Shown here: positions 13,153 to 24,645 of the stretch, piece by piece
How the letters are laid out: each line of letters begins with the position of its first letter
How positions within the stretch are numbered: the stretch's first letter is position 1
DNA from: Panonychus citri
Taxonomy: Eukaryota; Arthropoda; Arachnida; Trombidiformes; Tetranychidae
Assembly: GCF_014898815.1 (NCBI RefSeq)
Contig: NW_026515458.1
Location: forward strand, 1 to 64,000
Direction of reading: 5' to 3'
DNA: 64,000 nt
Notes under the pieces: model-generated
What the model saw: only the letters and a program-made list of their open reading frames with translations
What the model was told of the DNA's origin: nothing
Databases searched by the model: none
Made by a program: the position numbers and the translations under genes

Positions 13153-14486
13153 TCAAATTATTGCAGATTTGTCCAAATAAGGAAAAGCTTTAAAATGTCC
13201 AACTTTTTTCTTCTGAGAATCGTAATTAAAGGACATGAAACATTGTTCACAAAATAACCATGGATTGTCAGGTAATCTCTTATTATCAAATACAAGCCAT
13301 TTGGGGACATTGATTCCACACATATAACACATTATAGCAGTTTTGTTGACCGTTTTAAATAATCTTGGATAATCGTCGATAAATGGACTATCAGTTTGAG
13401 GTGAAAATAAACGCATCTCTGAGAAGACTATCATATGTTCACAATTCCCTTGATGGACATAAACATAGGGTTGACCAAGTCGAATGGTAAGATCGATGAA
13501 ACAAGTAGCCTCCATTTTAGCCGATCGAAGTTCACCAATTCTTCTATCTGAACTTTTCGCCCAATCTACAATCACTCTGACCACATTCGAAAAGAAAAGA
13601 ACAGAATAAGAATGTGGTTCGTTAAAATTTTGAGTTTTTACAAAATATTCTGGCTCAGTTTAACTTACTGACTATAATCTATATTGGATGTTTTTCTAAA
13701 ATCGTTGTAAAAACAATCATCTATGAAGAAAAAGCCAGAAGTGTAAATTTCGCCGCCACTTGGCTTGGATTTTTTCGGATCATCGCTACAATCTTCAACT
13801 GGATTAGCATCAACTGGACAAATGATCTCATCTCTGAGAGCTGATAAAAATTGACCACCAAGACATAGAAATTCTTGTTCGGCAATCGGATTAACATGTT
13901 TCCGATGTTCACCAACATGCAAGGAGAACTTCATTGGCTTAAATATTTGAACATTAAGAATAACCTCAAGATCTGTGATTTTTTGCTCATCAGGTGAACG
14001 TTTTTTCATCTCTAAACAGAAAAGAATAAAACAAAAACAAAATGATGATTAGATTTTAAGGTTAGTTACTTAATAGTTAACTTAATTACCTGAATTGTCC
14101 AAGAAGGTATAATTTCTATACTTTAATAGTTGAGAAGCATGACTATGATAGTTACGATCAGCTTTCATTTTCTCGATATGTTTAACTTGAGCTGCAACAC
14201 TAACCAATTTAACTTGATCAGGGATCGCAAATTTATCACCATAAATACAATCTTTCCAACCTTCATCAGCAACATCAGTTAAACAATCAGGTGATAAATC
14301 TTCCTTTAATGAGTCAATCATCTCTTGGTCAACATCAAACATCTTGGTAAATTGTTCATCAAGTGTTTCTGGTGTTAAATTGCTTTCAAGACTTAAATCT
14401 TGAGTTTTCCAAAGATCAAGAAAAGATCGAACGTTTATCTTCCCATTATAAATCCAGGGACGTTCAACACCTTTAATGAGATCCAT
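13153..14486 (-). CDS. SNAPC3: snRNA-activating protein complex subunit 3 (SNAPC3/SNAP50) homologue
   Basis: Minus-strand exons are 14486-14090, 14011-13669 and 13576-13153, with introns of 78 and 92 nt (phases 1 and 2). The product is 387 aa, close to vertebrate SNAPC3. The C-terminal third carries the family signature: a YVYVHQGNCEH motif, then CYMC, then W-x(6)-LPDNPW-x-FCEQCF, then FNYDSQKK. Together these form the Cys/His zinc-binding domain of SNAP50. The family subunit is part of SNAPc, which binds the proximal sequence element of snRNA promoters and recruits Pol II or Pol III. The start MDLIKG was chosen because the upstream in-frame codons are a U-rich leader with no conserved character. 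No frame break is seen. It looks like a functional single-copy host gene. Confidence 0.93.
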
Positions 14487-17400
14487 GTTAATTAAGAAAA
14501 CAAAATAGTTAATTGTCCAAATTAAGAAAAAAAAACAAACCACGACAATTAGATTAACACAAACGAGAAAAGAAACAATTTAATAAATTGAATTTACTTT
14601 CAATAGAAAAGAAAACAAATCTCACATCGATTTATCGATTTGATTTTCGATTTCAACCATCGATGTATCGAGAAAATGACAACTGATTATTTCTTGTCAT
14701 TCATTTGGAGGGAATCAAATTTAATTTGGATTAATTTAATTTTCTAGTTAATCATCTCTAATTATTTATTCAGAATTTAACCAATAATATTAATTGTAAC
14801 AGCTTTTGTCTATTTGTGTTCGTGTTTCGTGCCTTTAACCTTCGATGACTTGATTCAATTTGTGGATCTCTTAATGAACATCTTGGTGATTGTTTACAAT
14901 AATTTATTGTTTCTTTCTCTGTTGTGATTTTTTTTGTGTCACTTGAATTAATTTCATTTTTCTTAAATCCCTTTTTGAAACAGTTTATCATCGATATTTT
15001 AATGAATGCTGACGTTAACCCGATGTGCGGCTCAATCGGGCTGGAGATGGACAGATTTCTATGGAGTCTATGGTTGAATTGAGAGATTGGAAGGCAAAGA
15101 AAGAAAAAAATTCCACTAAAAGAACAAATAATCTGGGAAATCTTCTTAAAGGAAATGTTAATTTCAAGATTACCATGATAAAGGAAGAAGCGGATGTATA
15201 AAGATGGAAAAGAATATAAATAATACATGATAGTATTGATGAAACTTGAGTTAATCCAACATTTTGTTTTCCACTTCTTTTTTGCCATTTGGATAAAAGC
15301 AAAATGAAGGGAAAAGAAAATCGTGAAAAAATGGTTAACTTTGTTTTCTGATTGTTATCACAATGATTATTATTATTATTACTACTATAAAACTATTAAT
15401 ATTACTTCAAGTTGAAGATGATACCAAATGTTTGACCCAAACGTTAGTCTACACATGAATAACTGTTTCAACAGTCTCATGGTTAATCAAGATGATTACA
15501 TGAGGTAAAACAACAACAATAACAGCAACATGTTATTATCTATTATAACATAATAGAGTAAGATTTAATTGTAATAATAGTAATAATAATAATATATCTT
15601 GATGATTGAGAATGAATTAAATTGATGATAATATAACAACTTCCAAATCAGGAATTGTTAACTTATCATATTCCGGTTTTGAAAAGTTACACTTTTTCAG
15701 TATTATCATCAATTTAATTTGATTCTTATAAATATATTCTGATTAACCCTAAACCATAACAACAATTTGATTAACAATTTAACATTAGGTGTGAATTAGG
15801 TATATGTGTGATAAAATGTAACAACCAAATTAACAAAGTTAATTGTTTACTAACACTTTTGTTTTCTTCTTACTCAGATTGTAATTAACTTTTTTTTTCC
15901 TTACCACCAACACAATTTCATTGATTTAGATGAAAAATTAAGGTAACAATTTAACAATCATCGTAAATTGTTAATTCTATTTGCTTCTTTACCAAGATAA
16001 TTAATCAAATTCAGTGTGTAATACAAACTCTAATAAACACCAACCCAATCAATTTGTAATATTTGATTTAAACATTAAAATAAAAACTAAGTTTAATTGA
16101 TTAACTTTGTTTCCCTCAATTAATTGTTTTGAATATGGATTATGATTGAAATTGAATGAACAATTTATTAATAGTTACAATTGAATGCACTTTTTTTTTA
16201 ATTCAGTTTGTATATTATTCACAATCGGTTTCAATGTTTCAATCTTAATTAAGATTTGATTCTCATAAAAGGTAAATTTAAATCCAAGATAATCAAAGTT
16301 AATCACTTTAATCCATCAAATTGAATCTCATCGAGTTAATTTTTTTAAAATTAATCGTTTAAATAAAACAATTTAACCAATTAATTTGATTGCGAGCATA
16401 AAATAATTTTATTTCAATCAACTAATCATCATAATCATAATCATCATCAGTTTTTAATTGAATGTTGTTAAATTGTTTAAAAAAAAGGTGTGAGGTTGAC
16501 AAAAAGTATCAACAACAATCAACAACAATTAACTAAATCATTTTATTAATAGAAACTAATGATTAGTTGATAATTAAATGAGTGATAAGTATGAGAATTG
16601 AATGAGTTAATTGAATGATAACAATTTAAAACTAAATCGTGAATGAATTTATATCAACATTGGGAATGAGATTGTTTTTAATTTGGTCAACAATTAACTA
16701 TTCAAAATGTTAACTCTATCTATTGATTTAATTATGATTAATTCGTATCACGATTTGCTTTCTCACATTTAAATCAACATGATCACAATTAACTAATTGT
16801 TGTTGCATATTAACACTATTTACTTTAAGCAACAACAATAATTAGTGATTAAATTAGTAGATTAATTTGTTTTCACTTCTTTAATTTCTCAAAGAAAATG
16901 ATTAACTTAATTGTTATATTAATAGTTAATCAAATCTCATAATAATACAAATCAATTTGATAATAATAATCAAAGTTAATTGTTGTGAATTAAAATTGAT
17001 TCCCATGTGTAACTTTTTATTAATTTCCGAATCTTAATCATCTTTATGTTATTTTTAACTTAATCATGATTTTTGATTGTAATGATAAATGTAATGATCA
17101 GTTGATTGTTTAATCCAGCAAATCAATGAATTAATCAATTATTATTAACAATTCACGATCTTTTTTAAATAACAATTTAAATTTATCAGCATCAAATAGT
17201 TTGTGATTGTTTCATTATAAACAACAATCTAATTGGTGATCATAATTGATTTATAAATAATTAATGTGATCAAATCTTGTCCCAATAATTGATTGTCGTT
17301 CAATCCCTTCAAATGATTAACTTAATTGTTCACATAATAAAACATTGAAATCGTGAATAAAAAGACAGACAATTTACCGGAAATTAAATTGTTAACCAAA

Positions 17401-18477
17401 ATCAAATCGTTGAAAGTGATTAGACTTCAACAATTTAAATCGTTTTTTATTATTAATAAACTGATAAGTTAATCAACTTTGACTTTTGCATATTAATCGT
17501 GATTAATTAACATGAACAATTTCTTAATACTAAATAACAATTGTAATGATCAGTAATCAGAAAACGACTAAAATTACAATTAACTTATCAATATTAATCA
17601 ATCAGAACGTTGATAAAGTTTTAAAAAAAAGTTTGAGACACAATATGAAACGATTAACCGAATCAGTTATTAACAATTTAATCACAATCAATGATGTGAA
17701 TATTGTTCATTATGATGAGTCTCACTTAATCACAATTAAGAATCAAAATTAGATGCAGACAGAAACAAAATGAGCAAAAAAAGTTCATTTTTTTCCCATT
17801 CTGATCAAGTGAAATCAGAAACTAACCTGTTGATTCAGTTCATGATAATTGATCATTGATTAACATGGAAAGATATAATTTCCTCTCATCATCCACTAGG
17901 TAAGGTCTTGAGACCCTTATAAGGTCATCATGATGGCCACACCTCGACTCTAATAGTAACAATCAGCAGCCATTTTGTTTTTCTAACTTGATCATGATTA
18001 GGGATTAGCTTGATTACGATAATGATGAAAAACGATCATGATGAGGATGAAAATTGTTGCTTCTGATGATTAGTTTAAACATTTTCCAGCCCCTTTTGAC
18101 CGTAAATTAATTGCCGATAAATGAATCTACAATTTAACAATTTAATTGTGATCATTTAAATCATCCAACGTAAAAAAAATTCACCTTAACTTATAATCAA
18201 CAATCAAACAATCATGGCAATGATTTATTTACTCTAAGCCTCTTTGTTTATCATCATAAAGATAAAAACAAAACAAACTAGACTATTAATAGTTAATTAG
18301 TTGATTGTAAATGATTAACAAATTGTTTCCATCTAAATTTTGATCGATTATCATTTTGAAATAATTGGTTCCCTCTCTGAGTCTTTCAATAGTAATAGTA
18401 GTTAGTTGATTGTCGACAGCAACAGCAAACAATTAGCGGAAAACTAAAGTCCATTAGATAATCATAATCATTTAAGA
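14487..18477. other. AT-rich intergenic region
   Basis: No exon with good splice sites or domain content was found. A 172-codon minus-strand ORF (14770-15288) has no recognisable motif and lies in ordinary AT-rich sequence. Short microsatellite-like stretches occur, such as TAT/AAT runs near 15370 and 15590. The region ends at the hairpin at 18478, where sequence character changes. Confidence 0.5.
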
Positions 18478-18506
18478 CAAGCCGCGCCCGCGATCTAAAG
18501 ATCGCG
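18478..18506 (-). other. GC-rich hairpin, possible Helitron 3' terminus
   Basis: An 8-bp perfect stem (CGCGATCT at 18489-18496, AGATCGCG at 18499-18506) with a 2-nt loop sits in otherwise AT-rich DNA. On the minus strand the hairpin is followed by GGCGCGG and then CTTG, with T after it. Helitrons typically end in a hairpin and CTRR, inserted 5' of a T. The orientation matches the RepHel gene at 20345-24610, but the terminal tetranucleotide deviates at one base. The hairpin is seen directly; its role is inferred. Confidence 0.4.
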
Positions 18507-18745
18507 TTCAAATAAATTTAGTTAATTGATAATAAGAATAACTCTGCATTTAAATTACTGATATTTATTACCGAAAAAAGATGGTTAGCTCAAGATTGTC
18601 GAGTTCAGCTCAAACTGATGTAAGAAGCAAAGGAAACAAACATGGAGTTTATTGTAAAATTAAAATACTTAGAAATCAATCTCCTACGAAAAATTTAACT
18701 GCACGTTAATTTTTGAACGTTGTTCTGTTGAACGCAAGTTAAATA

Positions 18746-19066
18746 TTAATCGCTGTTGTATTCCAAACAAAGATAGTCCATAATTGTTTCGAAAATAACA
18801 TCATTTGTTTGACGGTCTATCTCTATACCATTTGAAACTCGGAAAACTAATTCAGTTGCCAATTCATTTAAATATTTTGTGATACTTGCAACAATCCAAT
18901 AAGCATGGCCCTTATCAAAAACCATTAGGTCTTTAAGAATAATAGTTGGAGACATTCTAGGAATTTCACACTCATGAACATATAATATCGTACCATCTGT
19001 GATGAAAAACTTGTCCACAGTCAATAATCTCCACTGATAAATATAAAAATTGAGCTTACTCGAGCT
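18746..19066 (-). CDS. WN-family small protein, second exon (member 1)
   Basis: An open exon of 107 codons preceded by a pyrimidine tract and acceptor CTGCGCAG. It begins SSSKLNFYIYQW, so Trp is the twelfth residue, as in four other exons of this window. It also has the VFD...YW block typical of the family (consensus FY..S.GYWN). It ends at a TAA at 18746. No six-codon first exon is visible just upstream; 35 bp away the 335-bp repeats begin. The 5' part may therefore have been separated by the repeat and Helitron block. The family is not recognised and no function can be given. Confidence 0.55.
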   Translation of the reverse strand, partial: SSSKLNFYIYQWRLLTVDKFFITDGTILYVHECEIPRMSPTIILKDLMVFDKGHAYWIVASITKYLNELATELVFRVSNGIEIDRQTNDVIFETIMDYLCLEYNSD

Positions 19067-19100
19067 CTGCGCAGGGAAAAAAATTAAAAATTCTTCGTTG

Positions 19101-19779
19101 AATAACGTCGGACTAATGTTTAAAAATGTTAAATTATATTGGCTTAATTATGTTAACGATTTGAGAGAAAAAAATTAATTTTCAACAAATAAATTGATAA
19201 AGTTGAAGATAATAAGATGAAAATTTTTGGAATGTTTTTACATCTTTTTCTGACTAATTAAATTACGCTGAATCTACCAATATACATATCATGAGTGACA
19301 GATGGATAGTTATCAAGTTATCACTAATTTTTATGTATTTATGCGGGAATGAGGTAAATCCACGTTAAAAGTTGATTAAAGTAAAATTATCTACTTTTAT
19401 GGGATCGCAAGTATTTGAGTAGATTAAGAATGTTAAATAACGTCGGACTAATGTTTAAAAATGTTAAATTATATTGGCTTAATTATGTTAACGATTTGAG
19501 AGAAAAAAATTAATTTTCAACAAATAAATTGATAAAGTTGAAGATAATAAGATGAAAATTTTTGGAATGTTTTTACATCTTTTTCTGACTAATTAAATTA
19601 CGCTGAATCTACCAATATACATATCATGAGTGACAGATGGATAGTTATCAAGTTATCACTAATTTTTATGTATTTATGCGGGAATGAGGTAAATCCACGT
19701 TAAAAGTTGATTAAAGTAAAATTATCTACTTTTATGGGATCGCAAGTATTTGAGTAGATTAAGAATGTTAAATAACGTC
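19101..19779. repeat. 335-bp tandem repeat, left run (two copies)
   Basis: Two nearly identical 335-bp units (19101-19435 and 19436-19770) followed by the first nine bases of a third. The same unit, in the same orientation, resumes right of the Helitron gene. Near identity suggests recent amplification. The unit is AT-rich with no ORF. Confidence 0.9.
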
Positions 19780-19817
19780 ATGAAAATTGTGTGAGCATAT
19801 GAAATCAATAATAAATT

Positions 19818-20132
19818 TTATTCATAGGGCGGTATTTTTTCAATGATTTCTAGATAAACTTCCAATGGAATCGAAATCCTCTGCTGATTTTTCTGTAAGG
19901 ATTTATTAATTAATACCGATAACCATTTTAAAATGATCAGTTTGAACTTAAGCAATTGAGCTGGCAAAAAAGGATCAGTAATAACACATTTTGAGGCCAA
20001 AACAGATGAAAGCGTATCGCATGCATCCAATACTCTACTTTTCGAAATGCCATAAATTGATAAAAGTAGTGTAAAAAGTTCTATACACCTCGAATATAGA
20101 GAAGCTTCCAATCTGAATGATTCCTGTATTGA
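19818..20132 (-). CDS. Unrecognised C-terminal coding exon downstream of RepHel
   Basis: A 105-codon exon (104 residues and the stop) with a good acceptor (poly-T, CTCGCAG) in phase 0. It begins SIQESFRLEASLYS and ends IPPYE. The stop codon overlaps an AATAAA, a likely poly(A) signal. The sequence looks helical (LFTLLLSIYG, LLKFKLIILKWLSVLI). It lies 212 bp after the RepHel stop on the same strand, so it could be a 3' exon of a captured host gene or part of a separate gene. No upstream exon was identified. It lacks the position-12 Trp of the WN family. No function is assigned. Confidence 0.45.
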   Translation of the reverse strand, partial: SIQESFRLEASLYSRCIELFTLLLSIYGISKSRVLDACDTLSSVLASKCVITDPFLPAQLLKFKLIILKWLSVLINKSLQKNQQRISIPLEVYLEIIEKIPPYE

Positions 20133-20344
20133 CTGCGAGAAAAAAAACATTAGTATGATAATAGTTATTGAAGAGTTATGGTTCAGGATTACTTGAATAT
20201 TACATTGTACTTTCAAAATGTCAAACATATATACTAAAAAATTTTGGATTCTGGATATATAGAATATTTTAAGCTATAATTTAATCATGAAAGGTATTCG
20301 AAGTTTATTCAATTTAAAGATACCCAATCCAAACTGAAGTACAA

Positions 20345-23300
20345 CTAATCAGTGAGCACCTCTTTGTAAACAATATTTTTAGTTATATTATTAATAGTTT
20401 GTGAACGTGTTAAATTGTCGATTTTTATCTTAAGGTTTGTTTCTCCTGAAACTCTCGACATCGCAACGTACAATTGTCCATGTGAGAAAACTGGGGAAGG
20501 TAAATAGATACCAACTTTTGATAGTGTCTGTCCTTGTGCTTTATTAATAGTAACTGCGAAAGCTAATTTGATAGGAAATTGTTTTCTCTTAAATGAAAAT
20601 GGCAATCTTGTATCTGATGGGATAAGATTTATTTTTGGCAAAAAAACAATATTTCCTGTATTAGCTCCTGTTAAAATCCTCAACTTCAAACTACGTTCAA
20701 ACATTTCTATCACACTCAATCGTGTTCCATTTGTCAATCCATTGTCGAGATTTAGATTTCGTAACAGCATCACTATGGCACCTTTTTTAAGTTCAAGTTT
20801 ATGTGGTGGTAAACCCGAAATTTGCAAGTTATCCAAAAATTCAGTTGGATAGTTGAAATTCGAATTATCATCACTATCTTCAATTGTGTTCAAGCTCAAA
20901 TAGGTTTTTGACTCTCCACTCAACATACCAAGAATACGGTGATTGATATCATCACAATGGATATTCTTTGGACAAAGGATTGAACGTGATGAAAATCTAT
21001 CAGGATTGCTAAGAAGCTCATTGACATCAGACCCAAAGACTTCTTGAACTATATCTGATGTCTGTGGAAGTACAATGCTTGGCGGTAATAAAACAACACC
21101 ATATTGATTCGGATATGTTCCATCACCAATACTCAAAATTAAATCTCTAAAAGCTTGAGAGCTTTCAGCAGCTCTCATATTGTTTGTCAACTTCATAACT
21201 TTGAAATGTTGCCACAGAATCGATTTTTTTATGCAATTATTTATTGTTTCAGCCTTACCACCATTAACAACAACTGGCAATATTTGTCTGAAATCACCTC
21301 CAAATACGAATGTTTTACCACCAAAAGGCAATTGTATTCCAGTTATGTCTCTCAGCAAACTATCAACCACACTCAAAGCTCTTCCAGGAATCATCGAAGC
21401 TTCATCCCATATGAACAACTTCGCTTTTCTGAGAAGATCAGCCTCTTTTGACTGAACTGCAATTTTCGACACTGAAGTTTCAGTAAAATTTAGTGGTAAT
21501 CCAAATCTCGAATGTGAAGTTCTACCACCTTTAAGTAAGGTTGCTGCCATTCCAGTCCAGGCAACAGGAATCACAGTTTCGTTAAGTCCAATCATCCAAT
21601 CTATCAAGCAATTATAAATGAAAGTTTTGCCTGTGCCACCGGCACCATCTATGAAAATAATTCTATCGCAAGTGTGGACATCGAAAACAACAGATTTAAT
21701 GTAATCAATGATAAGCCTTTGTTCAGAATTAGCCATAGATGAAATCCTCTCGGAATTTATTATTGCTATACGTCTTTCTGGCTCAGTGAATTGGGGATAA
21801 ATAACTCTTTCAGATTCAACAGGAGGCAACCCAAAATCATTTAGGTTTTTTTGATGAACGTCTAATAAATTCTGTATAGCAATCAGAGTTTTGTTTCGTG
21901 CAATATTTTCCGAGAAATTTCTACGAAAATCCTCGGAAAGAACAGTGTAAAATTTCTCGAATAATGCATTAGCATTACTTGGACAGGAAAATACCAAAAT
22001 ATAAGTGAAAGTTTCTCTCAATTGAGGAGCAAATGCGAAATGAGACATTTCATTCAAACAACGATACCATTCAGAATCATCATCAACTAAACCTCTTGCT
22101 CTCGCAGCTTCCATGAATGTTGGATAAGTATTACCTTCAAAAGTACGTAAATCCTCAAATGATTTAGCTGATGCGACTCTCAATAAAAGTAGCCGTAATG
22201 CGTAGCGTTCTTGCTGTCTTGGGGATACGAACTGTAATCGACCAATTGTTTTACAATTTCTCTGTCTTTTTTTCCACATTTTGGTAGGTCTATCGAAAGA
22301 ATAGAAAATAGGCATTTCGTAGTAGAAAGTCTGCGTGTCTTCTTGACTATTTGCTTCAAACCATGCAGTTAATTTGGTTTTCTTAACAGCATATGAAGCA
22401 GCTACATCAAGAGCATTATCTTCTGAAAATGTAACAAAGTTTTGGTGTGGCAAATGTACTGGAAGATCCTCAACAGCATGAGAATTGTAATGGAGGGGCA
22501 GTGCAAATAACCTGTATGCTGCTTCGGTTGAACCAACGTACCGGGACTTAAGGAAATTTGCTATCTCATCGTAGTCCACTCGGTCACCATTTTGCGTTAC
22601 CTGAAAGTTTGATTGATCATATCCTTTGAAAAGATATTTGTGTAAATATTTAGTGGCCTGTACAGTGCAACAAATTTCAACATTTATGTGACAACGAAAA
22701 TATTTCAATAGAAAAACATTATAAGGGACTACAAAAGAATTGTTTGCTTCAATAGTTCCATTCCTCAATAACACTGAGCGCCCATTATTTCTTCTCCGAT
22801 AGAGAGGAAAACCTGAATCATCAGTATTTGTCGACTCTTGAAATGACTTTGGAAAGTTTTTGAGACATTTATTGTCCTTCATACATGGGCTATTCATATT
22901 GAATTGACCACACGGGCCATGAATCATGTGACTGCTGACTAATGAATACAGTAAAGGGTCTTGATTTGCACATGGAATTTCTGCACAAACCACTTTATCA
23001 ATAATATCAGGTTGCCGCGGAGTGTAGTCATGATGTACCTTCAAAAGCATATGGACATGTGGTAATCCTCGCTTTTGGAATTCAATGACATGAATCAGTG
23101 ATACTACAGGACCAAAAATTTTTTTTTTCATGATCAAATTCTTAAGTTCTTCTACTTTTCCTGCAAAGACTCGTACAACTATATCTGGCCTATCTTCTGG
23201 TTTCTCATTTGCCGCCATAGATAATGATATTTCCGGCCATTTTGGGTTGCACGTCATTGTTATGAAATAGTCAGGTTTACCAAAGTGCCTAACTATTGCC

Positions 23301-24610
23301 ATTGCGTCTTGATACCTGTGCAACATATTTCTAGGACTACCTGAGAAAGAGGATGGCAAAATTTTCATGACACCTGCCCTGATACCTTCTGTCTCAGCTC
23401 GAGAGTTAATCACATCACAAAGTCCAGCGTACGTTTCAACACGTAGTTTATCTTGGTTTCTTCTTATCCAGTCTAATCTTGAACTTTCATGGCGACAATA
23501 ATAATCAACGATAACTTGTTGTGTTAATTTTCCAGAATGTACAACAGCGTTGAACCAATCTGATCTCTCAAAAAGTCTGGAGCAGTTGAATTCCCTTACT
23601 GTAACTTTATTTCGTATAGATGTAGCTCTACTTGGATTATGTAAAATACAACTCTGCCAACCAGATTCCCCATGTGGCCATAGTAAAGGATAAGCCATTG
23701 GATCTAAGTGAGGACTCAAATACGGAACATGATTACAACCGTTCGTAGATTTAGGATAAACTCGCAGGCTTCTATTATTTGGAGGTGTTCCATCAGTTGT
23801 CTCAAAAACTGCAGCAATATCAAAAGAGGAAGGAATGTTTTCTGTGCGTAGATCACCATATTCTCGGTTGAAGAATTCGAATCCAAAGTCATCAAGGTTT
23901 TTACCTTGCATTCTTGCAAAATTTATCCTCACTTCATTCAAGTGACGATATCTTAGGGCATAAGGGTTATGATTCGCTAAATAACTGTGAATTGTTTCTA
24001 GTATAAGTGGTTGTAGTGTTGAATTTGCTGGATGTTGCATTCTGATAGCGTTTGCCTGTTCAGTGTCTAAGAAAAACAATTGACCACCCATATTTGTGCA
24101 CTGAAGAGCGCTAATAAGATGATAAGTTTCTCCTGAAATTTTGAATAAGTAATTACTTCTTCCGATTGGTTTTTCAATAGTCGCACCAAAAGTAATGAAA
24201 GAAAATGTTGCATTGTATCTTCTCAAATTTAATCTGAAGGTTCTTGATTCTTTATGAATACCATTTAAAAGTTGTTCCAGAATAATAGGAAATTTCGTTT
24301 TTTGAACTGGAACTTTACCACTCTGACAACACTGCGTGAGATTTCCTTTGCACTCAAAATCGAAAAGCTTAGCAGAACAATATTGACAAATCCTAATTGT
24401 AGATCCGAGATTAGATTTCAAATCATCATTCAAATTACTACAGAAAGCAATCGTTGCTACAACACGAATGAGTGGAATTTGTGTGCATTGAACCTCGTAA
24501 TAATTTCGATTGACTCGTCGTGAATTCTGTTGAGAAAAAGGTGTTCTTCTTTGTGAGCCTTTTTTCGGCCTTCCTGGCAGTCGTTTAGGCTTAATCATCG
24601 AGAAGATCAA
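20345..24610 (-). CDS. Helitron replicase-helicase (RepHel), intact
   Basis: One uninterrupted 1421-codon ORF with no frameshift or stop. An AT-hook-like LPGRPKKG is at residues 11-18. The Helitron Rep region includes WPHGESGW (about 311-318), the HUH motif PHVHML (517-522) and the two-tyrosine motif KYLHKYLFKG (654-663, Tyr655 and Tyr659). The C-terminal half is a PIF1-like SF1B helicase: Walker A GAGGTGKT (989-996), Walker B WDEAS, DFRQILPVV (about 1105-1113), LTNNMR, TINKAQGQT (about 1354-1362) and YVAMSRV (about 1381). Rep nicks and joins single strands and the helicase unwinds DNA during rolling-circle transposition. Length and motif order match autonomous Helitrons. There is no OTU or EEP domain, unlike Helentrons. 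An intact frame suggests recent activity. Confidence 0.95.
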   Translation of the reverse strand: MIFSMIKPKRLPGRPKKGSQRRTPFSQQNSRRVNRNYYEVQCTQIPLIRVVATIAFCSNLNDDLKSNLGSTIRICQYCSAKLFDFECKGNLTQCCQSGKVPVQKTKFPIILEQLLNGIHKESRTFRLNLRRYNATFSFITFGATIEKPIGRSNYLFKISGETYHLISALQCTNMGGQLFFLDTEQANAIRMQHPANSTLQPLILETIHSYLANHNPYALRYRHLNEVRINFARMQGKNLDDFGFEFFNREYGDLRTENIPSSFDIAAVFETTDGTPPNNRSLRVYPKSTNGCNHVPYLSPHLDPMAYPLLWPHGESGWQSCILHNPSRATSIRNKVTVREFNCSRLFERSDWFNAVVHSGKLTQQVIVDYYCRHESSRLDWIRRNQDKLRVETYAGLCDVINSRAETEGIRAGVMKILPSSFSGSPRNMLHRYQDAMAIVRHFGKPDYFITMTCNPKWPEISLSMAANEKPEDRPDIVVRVFAGKVEELKNLIMKKKIFGPVVSLIHVIEFQKRGLPHVHMLLKVHHDYTPRQPDIIDKVVCAEIPCANQDPLLYSLVSSHMIHGPCGQFNMNSPCMKDNKCLKNFPKSFQESTNTDDSGFPLYRRRNNGRSVLLRNGTIEANNSFVVPYNVFLLKYFRCHINVEICCTVQATKYLHKYLFKGYDQSNFQVTQNGDRVDYDEIANFLKSRYVGSTEAAYRLFALPLHYNSHAVEDLPVHLPHQNFVTFSEDNALDVAASYAVKKTKLTAWFEANSQEDTQTFYYEMPIFYSFDRPTKMWKKRQRNCKTIGRLQFVSPRQQERYALRLLLLRVASAKSFEDLRTFEGNTYPTFMEAARARGLVDDDSEWYRCLNEMSHFAFAPQLRETFTYILVFSCPSNANALFEKFYTVLSEDFRRNFSENIARNKTLIAIQNLLDVHQKNLNDFGLPPVESERVIYPQFTEPERRIAIINSERISSMANSEQRLIIDYIKSVVFDVHTCDRIIFIDGAGGTGKTFIYNCLIDWMIGLNETVIPVAWTGMAATLLKGGRTSHSRFGLPLNFTETSVSKIAVQSKEADLLRKAKLFIWDEASMIPGRALSVVDSLLRDITGIQLPFGGKTFVFGGDFRQILPVVVNGGKAETINNCIKKSILWQHFKVMKLTNNMRAAESSQAFRDLILSIGDGTYPNQYGVVLLPPSIVLPQTSDIVQEVFGSDVNELLSNPDRFSSRSILCPKNIHCDDINHRILGMLSGESKTYLSLNTIEDSDDNSNFNYPTEFLDNLQISGLPPHKLELKKGAIVMLLRNLNLDNGLTNGTRLSVIEMFERSLKLRILTGANTGNIVFLPKINLIPSDTRLPFSFKRKQFPIKLAFAVTINKAQGQTLSKVGIYLPSPVFSHGQLYVAMSRVSGETNLKIKIDNLTRSQTINNITKNIVYKEVLTD

Positions 24611-24645
24611 TGAACATGTTCAATATGATGAAAAGAGAATGTTAA

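Larger units (their letters stand above)
19780..24645 (-). mobile_element. Helitron-containing segment between 335-bp repeats
   Basis: A 4.87-kb segment interrupts the 335-bp tandem array. The 17-mer GAATGTTAAATAACGTC occurs at both edges: at its left edge as the last bases of the repeat, and at its right edge as the first. It contains the RepHel gene plus one further coding-like exon (19818-20132). True Helitron ends (5' TC, 3' hairpin and CTRR) were not found at these borders, so the mobile unit may be larger, for instance reaching the hairpin at 18478, or the segment may be a fragment. Confidence 0.5.

Noticed and set aside
14770..15302. Overlapping minus-strand ORFs of 172 and 95 codons
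   Set aside because: No domain, no splice context, and composition matches AT-rich background; they overlap each other in different frames.
19033..19034. Alternative acceptor TTTATCAG for member 1 just before its Trp codon
   Set aside because: The acceptor CTGCGCAG at 19067 keeps an open phase-0 frame and puts Trp at residue 12 as in the sister exons.
20345..24610. Free-standing host PIF1 helicase
   Set aside because: The N-terminal half carries the HUH and two-tyrosine motifs of Helitron Rep, absent from host PIF1.
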